Assembly (NCBI RefSeq): GCF_023155745.1 | Contig: NZ_JAKNUS010000001.1 | Location: 372,001-436,000 of the forward strand | Reading direction: 5' to 3' | Origin: Microbacterium kunmingense | GTDB lineage: Bacteria; Actinomycetota; Actinomycetes; Actinomycetales; Microbacteriaceae | Length of the DNA: 64,000 nucleotides | Shown here: piece by piece, positions 15,591-22,203 of the stretch | Numbering within the stretch: position 1 is the stretch's first letter | Layout: each line of letters opens with the position of its first letter | Program-made: the position numbers and the translations under genes | Notes under the pieces: model-generated | The model's input: only the letters and a program-made list of their open reading frames with translations | What the model was told of the DNA's origin: nothing | Databases searched by the model: none

Positions 15591-15854
15591 ATGAGGGAGG
15601 TGGGCATTCGAGCGCTGAAGCAGAACGCCTCGGCCGTCGTCGCGGCGGCCGCTGCCGGTGACGTCGTGGTGATCACCGATCGGGGTCGCCCGGTCGCGCA
15701 GTTGAGCGCGCTCCCTTCCACCGGCCTCTCCCGCCTGCTGGAGTCGGGTCGGGCTCGTCCGGCACGTCGGCGCCTGGCCGATCTCCCTCCCGCCGTCGCC
15801 GCGCCCTCCCTGTCGGAAGAGCTCGCGGCGATGCGCGACGCCGAGCGCTTCTGA
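15591..15854 (+). CDS. Type II antitoxin, Phd/YefM (VapB-like) family
   Basis: The 87-residue protein has the Phd/YefM N-terminal DNA-binding fold: VGIRALKQNASAVVAAAAAGDVVVITDRGRPVAQL. The C-terminal 45 residues are Arg/Ala rich and end in a helix that would wrap the toxin. It should neutralise the PIN-domain ribonuclease encoded 19 bp downstream and repress the shared promoter through the inverted repeat at 15576-15588. The message appears leaderless. Length and order (antitoxin first) are normal for the family. Confidence 0.88.
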   Translation: MREVGIRALKQNASAVVAAAAAGDVVVITDRGRPVAQLSALPSTGLSRLLESGRARPARRRLADLPPAVAAPSLSEELAAMRDAERF

Positions 15855-15873
15855 ACCCGGGTTCTGTGACGCC

Positions 15874-16266
15874 ATGGCTTGGTACCTCGACACCTCTGCC
15901 CTGACGAAGCTGATCGTTGCCGAGCCGGAGTCCGACGCTCTGCGTCGTTGGCTGCTCGACGGTGAAAGAACCGTGGTGTCGAGCGATCTTGCCCGCACCG
16001 AGCTGGTGCGCTCCGTCCGACGTGTCGACCCAGGTCTCACCGTGCTGGCGAAGGCCGTACTCGACAGCATCGTTCTGCTGCAGCTGTCGACGGCGATACT
16101 GGAGCGCGCCGCGCTCCTCGACCCGTCAGTGCTTCGTTCGCTCGACGCCGTTCATCTCGCTGCCGCCCTCGAGGTCGGCGACGATCTGGAAGGGCTTGTG
16201 GCCTATGACACGAGACTCGCTGATGCCGCCGCAGTGCTCGGCATCGACGTCGTGGCCCCGCGCTGA
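15874..16266 (+). CDS. PIN-domain toxin, VapC-like ribonuclease
   Basis: A 130-residue PIN-domain protein with the expected acidic quartet: Asp6 (LDTSAL), Glu43 (RTELVRS), Asp91 (SLDAVHLAA) and Asp112 (YDTRL). All four Mg-binding positions are intact, so it is probably an active RNA-cleaving toxin. It starts 19 bp after the Phd-type antitoxin and shares its promoter. Targets are unknown; in the family they are tRNAs or rRNA. The gene is convergent with the siderophore-interacting protein gene, with 24 bp between the stops. Confidence 0.88.
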   Translation: MAWYLDTSALTKLIVAEPESDALRRWLLDGERTVVSSDLARTELVRSVRRVDPGLTVLAKAVLDSIVLLQLSTAILERAALLDPSVLRSLDAVHLAAALEVGDDLEGLVAYDTRLADAAAVLGIDVVAPR

Positions 16267-16290
16267 GTCGATCCCACGACAATCGCCCGC

Positions 16291-17106
16291 TCAGCGCGGC
16301 TTCTTCTCCGACGTCTCGCCGCGCCTCCAGTAGCCCTTGATGACGGTCTGCTCGGCCGGCACGCCCCACCGCTCGAGCAGCAGCTCACGCCCGGGCTTGA
16401 CGATCGACTGCTCCGCCGCGACGAATCCCAGGATGCTGCCGCTCGGCCGCTGCCCTGCGCCGAGGGCGCTCAGCCGCGCAGCCAGGGCCGATCCGGGGGC
16501 CGTGCTCCCGCGGTGCACCTGCTCCACGACGACGCCCGCCGGGGCGTCGATCGGCAGCTCGTGGGCGGCGTCGGCGACCTCGACGAGGACGCGCCCGCGC
16601 GCCTGGTCGTCCATGAGGCCGGCGAAGCGGCGCATCGCCGGCACCGCCGTCTCGTCGCCCGCGAGCATCCAGAAGTCCGGGCGTCCGTCGACGACCTTCG
16701 AGCCGCGCGGACCGCCGACTCCGGCGAGGGCGCCGATCGGCGCGCTCGCGGCCCAGGCGGCTGCCACGCCCCCCGTCCCCGCCGCCGGGTCGCCGTGGAC
16801 GGCGAACTCCAGGTCGAGCCAGTCGGCGTCGAAGCGGGCGGGCGTGTATTCGCGGCTCGGCGCCGCGCGCAGCTCCTCGACCGTCTCGGGCTCGCCCTCG
16901 GGGAAGAAGATGCGGATGTGGTCGTCGGCGCCGAGCGAGGTGAACCCGATGAGTTCGTCGCCGACGAGTCGCATCCGCACGTAGCCCGGGGTGAGCCACT
17001 CGCGGCTGTGGAGACGGACGCGGCGGAACTGCATCTCCAGACCTTCGAGGCGGAGGGAGAAGGATGACTCGTGCATGGCGCTCTTTCGTTCGGGTTCGTC
17101 CTCCAC
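16291..17106 (-). CDS. Siderophore-interacting FAD protein (SIP, ferric-siderophore reductase)
   Basis: The 271-residue protein has an FAD-binding barrel with the motif SREYTPARFD (about residues 83-92), a GDPAAGTGG phosphate loop, and a C-terminal SIP domain with FWMLAGDETAVPAMRRF and the terminal KGYWRRGETSE. SIP proteins reduce iron in imported ferric-siderophores using NAD(P)H. GTG 17106 follows the XRE gene stop by four bases with GGAAGG upstream, so coupling is likely; ATG 17076 (MHESS) is an alternative start that loses only ten residues. Transporter genes for siderophore uptake are not nearby. Confidence 0.86.
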   Translation of the reverse strand: MEDEPERKSAMHESSFSLRLEGLEMQFRRVRLHSREWLTPGYVRMRLVGDELIGFTSLGADDHIRIFFPEGEPETVEELRAAPSREYTPARFDADWLDLEFAVHGDPAAGTGGVAAAWAASAPIGALAGVGGPRGSKVVDGRPDFWMLAGDETAVPAMRRFAGLMDDQARGRVLVEVADAAHELPIDAPAGVVVEQVHRGSTAPGSALAARLSALGAGQRPSGSILGFVAAEQSIVKPGRELLLERWGVPAEQTVIKGYWRRGETSEKKPR

Positions 17107-17110
17107 CCTG

Positions 17111-17320
17111 TCACCCTTCCGGCTCGAAGCGCAGAAGGTCGCCGGGCTGGCAGTCCAGCGCCTGGCAGAGCGCGTCGAGGGTCGAGAAGCGCACGGCCTT
17201 CGCGCGACCGTTCTTCAGCACCGCGAGATTGGCGGGGGTGATGCCGATCATGTCGGCGAGGGTACCGACGGCCATCTTCCGCCTCGCGAGCATCACGTCG
17301 ATGTCGACGATGATCGGCAT
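17111..17320 (-). CDS. Small XRE/Cro-type transcriptional regulator (YozG-like)
   Basis: A 69-residue protein that is essentially one Cro/C1 helix-turn-helix: VDIDVMLARRKMAVGTLADMIGITPANLAVLKNG, then FSTLDALCQALDCQPGDLLRF. Such short regulators are nearly always partnered with a DUF2975 membrane protein, as here, where its ATG overlaps the DUF2975 stop (TGATG). It probably represses its own promoter through the CTATCG-N5-CGATAG repeat at 17832-17848. The SIP gene follows in the same direction, so the promoter may also serve iron reduction. Confidence 0.85.
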   Translation of the reverse strand: MPIIVDIDVMLARRKMAVGTLADMIGITPANLAVLKNGRAKAVRFSTLDALCQALDCQPGDLLRFEPEG

Positions 17321-17805
17321 CAGATCACCTCGTCGAGCTCGGCGCGAAGCCGCCCCGCCTCGACCTCGCGGGCGATGGCCTGCGTCAGCAGCATCCGCAT
17401 CACCACCACCAGCAGGGCCATGCCGGCAAGGACCAGGGCGAAGCCGGAGATGAGGCCGACGATCCCGGGCGCCGCTTCGCCGAAGCGGAGCACGATCGCG
17501 AAGGCGAAGGTGACGACGGATGCCGCGATCACCGCGCCGATGATCACGTCGACGTAGCGGAATGCGGCCGGGGTGAACACCGCGCCGCGGCGCACCATCG
17601 TCAGGAGCTTCCAGACGCACACGGCGAAGATCTGGAGGGTGAGAACCCCGAGCACGGTGAGGACGGCGATGCTCACGCGCGCCCAGGCCGGAGCGCCGTC
17701 GAGGTCGATCCACAGCAGCGGCACGATCACCGTCTGCACGATCAGTGACCCGACCAGCGACAGCGCGATGATCACGCGCAGCGCCAGAATCGTCTTCTTG
17801 CCCAT
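17320..17805 (-). CDS. DUF2975 integral membrane protein
   Basis: The 161-residue protein has four predicted membrane helices (about residues 5-28, 45-67, 83-105 and 117-140) with a short cytoplasmic Arg/Glu tail, and matches the DUF2975 pattern, including GAVFTPAAFRYVD between helices 2 and 3. ATG 17805 is chosen over upstream in-frame starts because a strong AGGAGGAGC site precedes it. It is the first gene of an XRE-regulated group and may sense a membrane condition for that regulator; function is not known in the family. Confidence 0.85.
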   Translation of the reverse strand: MGKKTILALRVIIALSLVGSLIVQTVIVPLLWIDLDGAPAWARVSIAVLTVLGVLTLQIFAVCVWKLLTMVRRGAVFTPAAFRYVDVIIGAVIAASVVTFAFAIVLRFGEAAPGIVGLISGFALVLAGMALLVVVMRMLLTQAIAREVEAGRLRAELDEVI

Positions 17806-17828
17806 TGCTCCTCCTGTTGGTCGAGAGG

Positions 17829-17857
17829 AATCTATCGAGAAACGATAGCTCAGGCAA
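17829..17857 (-). promoter_or_regulatory. Promoter with operator in the spacer, DUF2975-XRE-SIP operon
   Basis: On the minus strand TTGCCT (17852-17857) and TAGATT (17829-17834) are 17 bases apart, and the spacer holds the perfect repeat CTATCG-agaaa-CGATAG (17832-17848). A bound regulator would block polymerase, most simply the XRE protein. Confidence 0.6.
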
Positions 17858-17873
17858 CTCGCGGCCAGCGAAG

Positions 17874-17892
17874 ATACCCCCGGGGGTATGGT
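17874..17892 (+). promoter_or_regulatory. CstR/CsoR-type operator with leaderless promoter
   Basis: ATACCCCCGGGGGTAT (17874-17889) is a perfect 16-bp palindrome of the CsoR/CstR operator type. Its right end overlaps the -10 element TATGGT (17887-17892), six bases before ATG 17899. A CstR-like protein encoded in the operon is the likely ligand-released repressor. Confidence 0.75.
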
Positions 17893-17898
17893 GGCAGC

Positions 17899-19641
17899 AT
17901 GGCTCCGAACACCCCACCCCGCAGAATTGTCATCGTCGGAGGCGTGGCCGGCGGCATGAGCTGTGCCGCCCGCGCCCGGCGGCTGGACGAGTCCGTCGAG
18001 ATCGTCGTGCTCGAGCGCGGCCCGCACGTCTCGTTCGCGAACTGCGGCCTGCCGTACTACGTCGGGGGCGAGATCGCCGAGGCCGACAAGCTCCTCGTGC
18101 AGACCCCCGGGTCACTCCGCGCTGCTCTGAACCTCGACGTGCGCACCGGTCACGACGTCACCGCGGTCGACACCGCGGCGCAGACGGTCACCGTCATGAC
18201 CGCGGACGGGGTGGAGGAGATCCGCTACGACGCGCTCGTGCTCTCCCCGGGCGGGCAGGCGGTGCGTCCGCCGCTTCCCGGACTCGACTCCCCCCGGGTG
18301 CGGACCCTCCGCACGGTGGACGACGCGCTCGCGCTCCGCAACCGTGTCGAGGCCGGCGCACGCCGTGCGGTGGTGCTCGGCGCCGGGTTCATCGGTCTCG
18401 AAGCCGCCGAGGCGCTCGCCGGACAGGGGCTCGCGGTGTCGATCGTCGAACTCTCCGACCACGTGCTGCCGCCGCTCGAGCGGGAGCTCGCCACGCTCGT
18501 CGCCGACGAGCTCGTCACCCTCGGCATCGACCTGCACATCGGTGTCGGCGCGAGCGCGGTCGAGCCGGGCGACGAGGGCGATGTCGTCGTGCTCGCCGAC
18601 GGCACCCGCATCGACGCCGACCTCATCGTCCTCTCGGTCGGCGTCCGTCCCGACACCGGCCCCTTCGAGGCTGCCGGCATCGCGTGCGAGCGGGGTGCGA
18701 TCGTCGTCGACGAGCACGGACGCACCTCCGCTCCGCGGGTCTGGGCGGTCGGCGACGCCACCGCCGCCGTCGACGCGGTGACCGGCGTCCGACGCCCGAT
18801 CGCCCTCGCTGGCCCCGCCAACCGCGCCGGCCGGCTCATCGCCGATGACATCCTCCGCCCTGGCTCCGCACGCGCGGTGCCGTCGTCGGTGGGGACGGCC
18901 ATCGTGCGGGTCGGATCGCTCACCGCCGCCCTCACAGGCGCCAACCGCGCGGCCCTCGACGCCGCGGGCACGCGCTACCGCACCCTCCACCTGCATCCGA
19001 ATCAGCATGCCGGGTACTTCCCGGGCGCCGCGCAGCTGCACCTGATCGTCCACTTCCGCGAGGAGGACGGCCTCCTCCTCGGCGCTCAGGCGGTCGGGGC
19101 GGACGGCGTCGACAAGCGCATCGACGTCCTCGCCACCGCCATCCGCTCCTCCCTCGCGGTCGATGACCTCATGGATCTCGACCTCGCCTACTCGCCGCCC
19201 TACGGCGCCGCGAAAGATCCCGTGAACCTCGCCGGCATGCTGGGCGAGAATGTCCGCACCGGGCAGCTGCGGCTCTGGTACGCCGACGATCTCGACCGGG
19301 TCCTCGATGAGGCGCTCGTGCTCGACGTGCGGTCGGCCGACGAGGTCGCGACCGGGCACCTGCCCGGCGCCCTGCACATTCCGCACACCGAGCTTCGTGC
19401 CCGGCTGGCCGAGGTGACGGATGCTGCGGAGGGTCGCCCGGTCCGCGTCATGTGCGCGTCGGGGGTGCGGTCGGCGATCGCCTATCGCGTGCTCGTGCAG
19501 GCCGGCTTCGATGCGGCGTCGCTGTCGGGCGGCATCCTGACGCTTCGGGAGACCCTCGGCTCGCGCGCCGCCGACCTGCTGCGCGACTGGTCCGCCCCCG
19601 CCCCCGCCCCCGCCGCCCCCGCCCAGGAAGGAGCCCGCTGA
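17899..19641 (+). CDS. CoA-disulfide reductase fused to a rhodanese domain
   Basis: This 580-residue flavoprotein starts with VGGVAGGMSCAARARR for FAD, has the redox cysteine Cys49 in SFANCGLPYY, a second nucleotide-binding motif VVLGAGFIGLEAAEAL, a dimerisation domain, and a C-terminal rhodanese with active Cys519 in MCASGVRS. This is the CoADR-RHD fusion, which reduces CoA-persulfide or polysulfide with NAD(P)H. It lies under a CstR-type operator and is followed by the repressor gene, consistent with defence against reactive sulfur species. A Pro/Ala-rich tail follows the rhodanese. The message is leaderless. Confidence 0.92.
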   Translation: MAPNTPPRRIVIVGGVAGGMSCAARARRLDESVEIVVLERGPHVSFANCGLPYYVGGEIAEADKLLVQTPGSLRAALNLDVRTGHDVTAVDTAAQTVTVMTADGVEEIRYDALVLSPGGQAVRPPLPGLDSPRVRTLRTVDDALALRNRVEAGARRAVVLGAGFIGLEAAEALAGQGLAVSIVELSDHVLPPLERELATLVADELVTLGIDLHIGVGASAVEPGDEGDVVVLADGTRIDADLIVLSVGVRPDTGPFEAAGIACERGAIVVDEHGRTSAPRVWAVGDATAAVDAVTGVRRPIALAGPANRAGRLIADDILRPGSARAVPSSVGTAIVRVGSLTAALTGANRAALDAAGTRYRTLHLHPNQHAGYFPGAAQLHLIVHFREEDGLLLGAQAVGADGVDKRIDVLATAIRSSLAVDDLMDLDLAYSPPYGAAKDPVNLAGMLGENVRTGQLRLWYADDLDRVLDEALVLDVRSADEVATGHLPGALHIPHTELRARLAEVTDAAEGRPVRVMCASGVRSAIAYRVLVQAGFDAASLSGGILTLRETLGSRAADLLRDWSAPAPAPAAPAQEGAR

Positions 19642-19916
19642 TGCGCACCGCCGACCCCGAGGTCCAGCGCCGGATCGTCAACCGGCTGCGCCGCGCGCGC
19701 GGCCAGCTCGATGCCGTCATCGCCGCCGTCGAGCAGGGCAAGCCCTGTCGCGACGTCATCACCCAGCTCGCCGCCGCCGGCAGCGCCATCGATCGGGCGG
19801 GTTTCGCCATCGTCTCCACGGCGATGAAGGAGTGCCTGGCCGACCCCGAGGCCGCGTTCGACGACGACGGCACCACCCCCGAAGAGCTCGAGAAGCTCTT
19901 CATGATGCTCGCCTGA
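19641..19916 (+). CDS. cstR: CstR-like persulfide-sensing repressor (CsoR/DUF156 family)
   Basis: The 91-residue protein is an all-helical DUF156 repressor (RLRRARGQLDAVIAAVEQG). Cys36 and Cys65 are present, but the position of the copper-binding histidine of CsoR (residue 61) is alanine. Two cysteines without the histidine is the pattern of CstR, which forms persulfide or polysulfide cross-links, so I favour sulfur rather than copper sensing. Its ATG overlaps the stop of the reductase gene and the 16-bp palindrome at 17874 is its probable site, giving an autoregulated operon. Confidence 0.85.
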   Translation: MRTADPEVQRRIVNRLRRARGQLDAVIAAVEQGKPCRDVITQLAAAGSAIDRAGFAIVSTAMKECLADPEAAFDDDGTTPEELEKLFMMLA

Positions 19917-19935
19917 CCCCCCGAGGAGAAACGCC

Positions 19936-20100
19936 ATGTGCTACCCCGTCACCTGCTCCACCTGCGGCAAGACCACCTGGGACGGATGCGGCCAGCACGC
20001 CGACCAGGTCATGAAGGCCGTCCCCGCCGGTCAGCGCTGCGCCGGTCACGAGTCGGCGCCTCGCGCCGGCATCCTCGCGCGCCTGTTCGGCGGCGCCTGA
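19936..20100 (+). CDS. Small Cys-rich zinc-ribbon-like protein (54 aa)
   Basis: This short gene encodes a 54-residue protein starting MCYPVTCSTCGKTTWDGCG. Five cysteines and two histidines lie in the first 40 residues (CSTCGK, then CGQH and later CAGHE), suggesting one zinc site or a sulfur-carrying surface. GAGGAG precedes ATG 19936 by about seven bases, and the gene follows cstR by 19 bp, so it belongs to the persulfide operon. The C-terminus is a short amphipathic ILARLFGGA helix. I know of similar small proteins beside CsoR-family genes but no function. Confidence 0.75.
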   Translation: MCYPVTCSTCGKTTWDGCGQHADQVMKAVPAGQRCAGHESAPRAGILARLFGGA

Positions 20101-20130
20101 CCTCGCGGCCCGTCGGCCGCGTCGCGTATC

Positions 20131-20304
20131 CGCGCGGTCGCAGGATCCCGCGCGGTCGCAGAACCGCCCCGCGGTCGCAGGATCCCGCGCGGTCGCAGAA
20201 CCGCCCCGCGGTCGCAGGATCCCGCGCGGTCGCAGAACCGCCCCGCGGTCGCAGGATTCTGGCGAGATCCTGCGACGGTCGTGCGATCCTGCGACGCACG
20301 GGCC
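20131..20304 (+). repeat. Tandem repeat array and hairpin, GTCGCAG family
   Basis: Seven copies of GGTCGCAG(A/G)A(T/C)(C/T) begin at 20136, 20154, 20173, 20191, 20210, 20228 and 20247, alternately 18 and 19 bases apart, giving a 37-bp unit repeated three times. The last copy pairs with its inverse (20248-20257 with 20267-20276) to form a stem-loop, and a second inverted copy follows at about 20286-20296. No reading frame of value crosses it. Confidence 0.85.
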
Positions 20305-20322
20305 TGCGCAACCTGAGGTCGA

Positions 20323-20389
20323 TCACAGAATCGCGCGAACTCCACAGAATCGCGGCGCTTTCGTGTGGCATTGGCGTGCTTCTGTGGAG
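20323..20389 (+). repeat. Inverted repeat CTCCACAGAA / TTCTGTGGAG with direct repeats
   Basis: CTCCACAGAA (20340-20349) pairs with TTCTGTGGAG (20380-20389), with a 30-base loop. A direct repeat CACAGAATCGCG precedes and overlaps the left arm. The core CAGAATC resembles that of the adjacent GTCGCAG array, so both may derive from one repeat family. Confidence 0.65.
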
Positions 20390-20431
20390 CTCGCACTCGG
20401 GAGAGGCCTTTCCCCAACGCATCCGCTTGGG

Positions 20432-20447
20432 TAACGTGGCGGCCGTG
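20432..20447 (+). promoter_or_regulatory. Leaderless promoter (TAACGT-N7-GTG)
   Basis: TAACGT at 20432-20437 is seven bases from GTG 20445 and sets the start of the membrane protein flanked by the repeat clusters. Confidence 0.5.
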
Positions 20448-20972
20448 CCCCAGCTCTCGCCTCCCGCACCCGACGCCGCGACCATTCCTCGCCCGCGCAC
20501 GGCCCTGGCGGGCCGGGAGTTGGTCGTCCAGATCCGGCGCCTGCTCATCGTCACGCTCGTGGTCTGCCTCGTGTACCCCACCTTCATCGGCGCGTCGAGC
20601 TCCTTCTGCCCGGGTGGCTTCGACGCCGACGGCGGGTTCCTCGATGGCAACGGGCAGCCGACCGAGATGGCGCCCGAGTGCCTGTCGCTGCAGATGGGGC
20701 CGAGTCCCCTCGTCTTCGCCGCCATCGCGGCGATCGTGCTGGTGACGCTCGGTCGCGTCATCCGGGTGGCGAACGATCTCGAGTCGGCGACACGGATGCT
20801 GCGCCGCGCCGCCCTCGCGATCATGATCGTCGGAGGGGTCTCGGTCGTCGTCGCGCAGGTGTGGTTCGGGCTGCTGCCGGTGCGCGAGTGGGACCCGCAG
20901 AGCGGGTACTTCTTCCTCTTCCCGTTCCCGTTCGCGGGCGTCGACCTGACGGTCGCGCCCCTGGCGCCCTGA
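20445..20972 (+). CDS. Small integral membrane protein of unknown function
   Basis: A 175-residue protein with three membrane helices (about residues 31-50, 87-105 and 120-141), a Cys-containing extracytoplasmic loop between helices 1 and 2 (SSFCPGG and PECLS), and a hydrophobic Phe/Pro-rich C-terminus. I recognise no domain. The GTG start is supported by a leaderless promoter; a longer frame open upstream runs through the repeat array and is not credible. Notable because palindromic repeats of one family sit immediately on both sides of the gene. Confidence 0.65.
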   Translation: MPQLSPPAPDAATIPRPRTALAGRELVVQIRRLLIVTLVVCLVYPTFIGASSSFCPGGFDADGGFLDGNGQPTEMAPECLSLQMGPSPLVFAAIAAIVLVTLGRVIRVANDLESATRMLRRAALAIMIVGGVSVVVAQVWFGLLPVREWDPQSGYFFLFPFPFAGVDLTVAPLAP

Positions 20973-20997
20973 CCGTCGGGCCGCCCCCCACCCGCCC

Positions 20998-21073
20998 GGT
21001 CGCAGAATCGCGCCAACGTCGCAGGATTTCGGCGGAATTCTGCGACGGACGTGTGATTCTGCGACGCAGGGGA
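20998..21073 (+). repeat. Second GTCGCAG-family palindromic repeat cluster
   Basis: Here GGTCGCAGAATC (20999-21010) is followed by GTCGCAGGATTTC (21018-21030) and its inverse GGAATTCTGCGAC (21034-21046), then another inverse copy ending TTCTGCGACGCA (21058-21069). About 56 bases match the end of the cluster at 20247-20304 closely, with the same spacing, so this is a second copy of a composite element. Confidence 0.8.
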
Positions 21074-21150
21074 GCGCGAAGCGCGGACGCCGTTGCGAGG
21101 GCGCGCGTGCCGCAGATGTACATCCGCACCCGCGGCGCGGCCCGCCCGCC

Positions 21151-22203
21151 TCAGGCCGCGGGCTGCTGCTGGGTGATGCAGTGGATGCCGCCACCGCGGT
21201 CGAACAGGGGGCGGGCGTCGACGGTGACGACCCGGCGCCCCGGGTAAGCATCGGCCAGGATCTCCCGCGCGCGGGCGTCGGCGACCTCCTCGCCGAAGCC
21301 GCAGGCGATGACGCCGCCGTTGACGACGAGGTGGTTGACGTAGCTCCAGTCGACGAACCCTGCCTCATCGCGTAGCGTCGCCGGCGCGGGGAGCCCCGTG
21401 ATCGTCACCTCGCGTCCGCGGGCGGCGAAGCCCGCCTCGAGCTCTCCGCGCAGCTGTCGCGACACGGCGAAGTCGGGGTGGTCAGGATCCTGCTGCTCGT
21501 GCAGCAGCACCCGGTCCGGTGAGGCGAACGTCGCGACGATGTCGATGTGGCCGTTGGTGCCGAGATCGTCGTAGTCGCGGGTGAGTCCGCGCGAGAGCCA
21601 GATCGCGTCCGTCGCGCCGATCGTGCGCGCCATCTCGGCCTCCACGCGCGCCTTGTCGGCGAAGGGGTTCCGACGCGGGTCGAGCTGCACCGTGTCGGTG
21701 AGCAGGACCGTCCCCGCACCGTCGACGTGCAACCCACCGCCCTCGCTGACCAGCAGCGAGCTGATGACCTCGATGCCGATCAGTTCTCCCACGAATCGGC
21801 CGATCAGCGCGGACTTCTGCCATTCGGCCCAGTTGGGCGCGCCCCAGCCGTTGAACACCCAGTCGACGGCGCCGAGGGTGCCGGGTCGGGCGTCGTCGAC
21901 GACGAACGTCGGGCCCATGTCGCGCATCCAGAACTCATCGATCGGCGCTTCGACGATCTCGATCCCAGAGCCGAGCATCCGCCGCGCCCGCGCCACCTCG
22001 CTCGGGTCGACCACCATGGTCACCGGCTCGAACTCGGCGATCGCGTGCGCGACCGCGGTCCACGCGGCATAGCCCTCCTCGCGCTCCTCGGCGCTCTCAC
22101 CGAGCGTGAAGCCCTCGCGGGGGAACGCCATCCACGTCCGCTCGTGCGGCGCGGTTTCGGCGGGCATCCGCCACCCGGGGGCCGAGAGCGAGTTGTCTGT
22201 CAT
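21151..22203 (-). CDS. aguA: Agmatine deiminase (peptidyl-arginine-deiminase family)
   Basis: The 350-residue protein has the pentein-fold guanidino-hydrolase signature: PHERTWMAFP near the N-terminus, DEFWMRDMGPTFV (Asp-containing substrate block), a central GTNGHIDIVATF with the catalytic His, and the active cysteine in GGGIHCITQQ, about residue 342. It converts agmatine to N-carbamoylputrescine and ammonia. ATG 22203 overlaps the amidase stop (ATGA) and has GGAAGGAT upstream, so the two form one operon under the TetR-type palindrome at 24255. Peptidyl-arginine deiminase is a less likely alternative. Confidence 0.9.
   Translation of the reverse strand: MTDNSLSAPGWRMPAETAPHERTWMAFPREGFTLGESAEEREEGYAAWTAVAHAIAEFEPVTMVVDPSEVARARRMLGSGIEIVEAPIDEFWMRDMGPTFVVDDARPGTLGAVDWVFNGWGAPNWAEWQKSALIGRFVGELIGIEVISSLLVSEGGGLHVDGAGTVLLTDTVQLDPRRNPFADKARVEAEMARTIGATDAIWLSRGLTRDYDDLGTNGHIDIVATFASPDRVLLHEQQDPDHPDFAVSRQLRGELEAGFAARGREVTITGLPAPATLRDEAGFVDWSYVNHLVVNGGVIACGFGEEVADARAREILADAYPGRRVVTVDARPLFDRGGGIHCITQQQPAA

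Noticed and set aside
19641..19916. Copper-sensing CsoR.
   Set aside because: The copper-binding histidine position is alanine and the operon encodes a CoA-disulfide reductase-rhodanese, which fits sulfur sensing better.
20131..20304. The repeat array looked at first like a CRISPR.
   Set aside because: Repeats are only about 12 bp, spacers are 6-7 bp and themselves repeat, and no cas gene is present.
20046..21368. A 440-codon minus-strand frame through both repeat clusters.
   Set aside because: Its residues reflect the DNA repeats and it opposes the membrane-protein gene; not credible coding.
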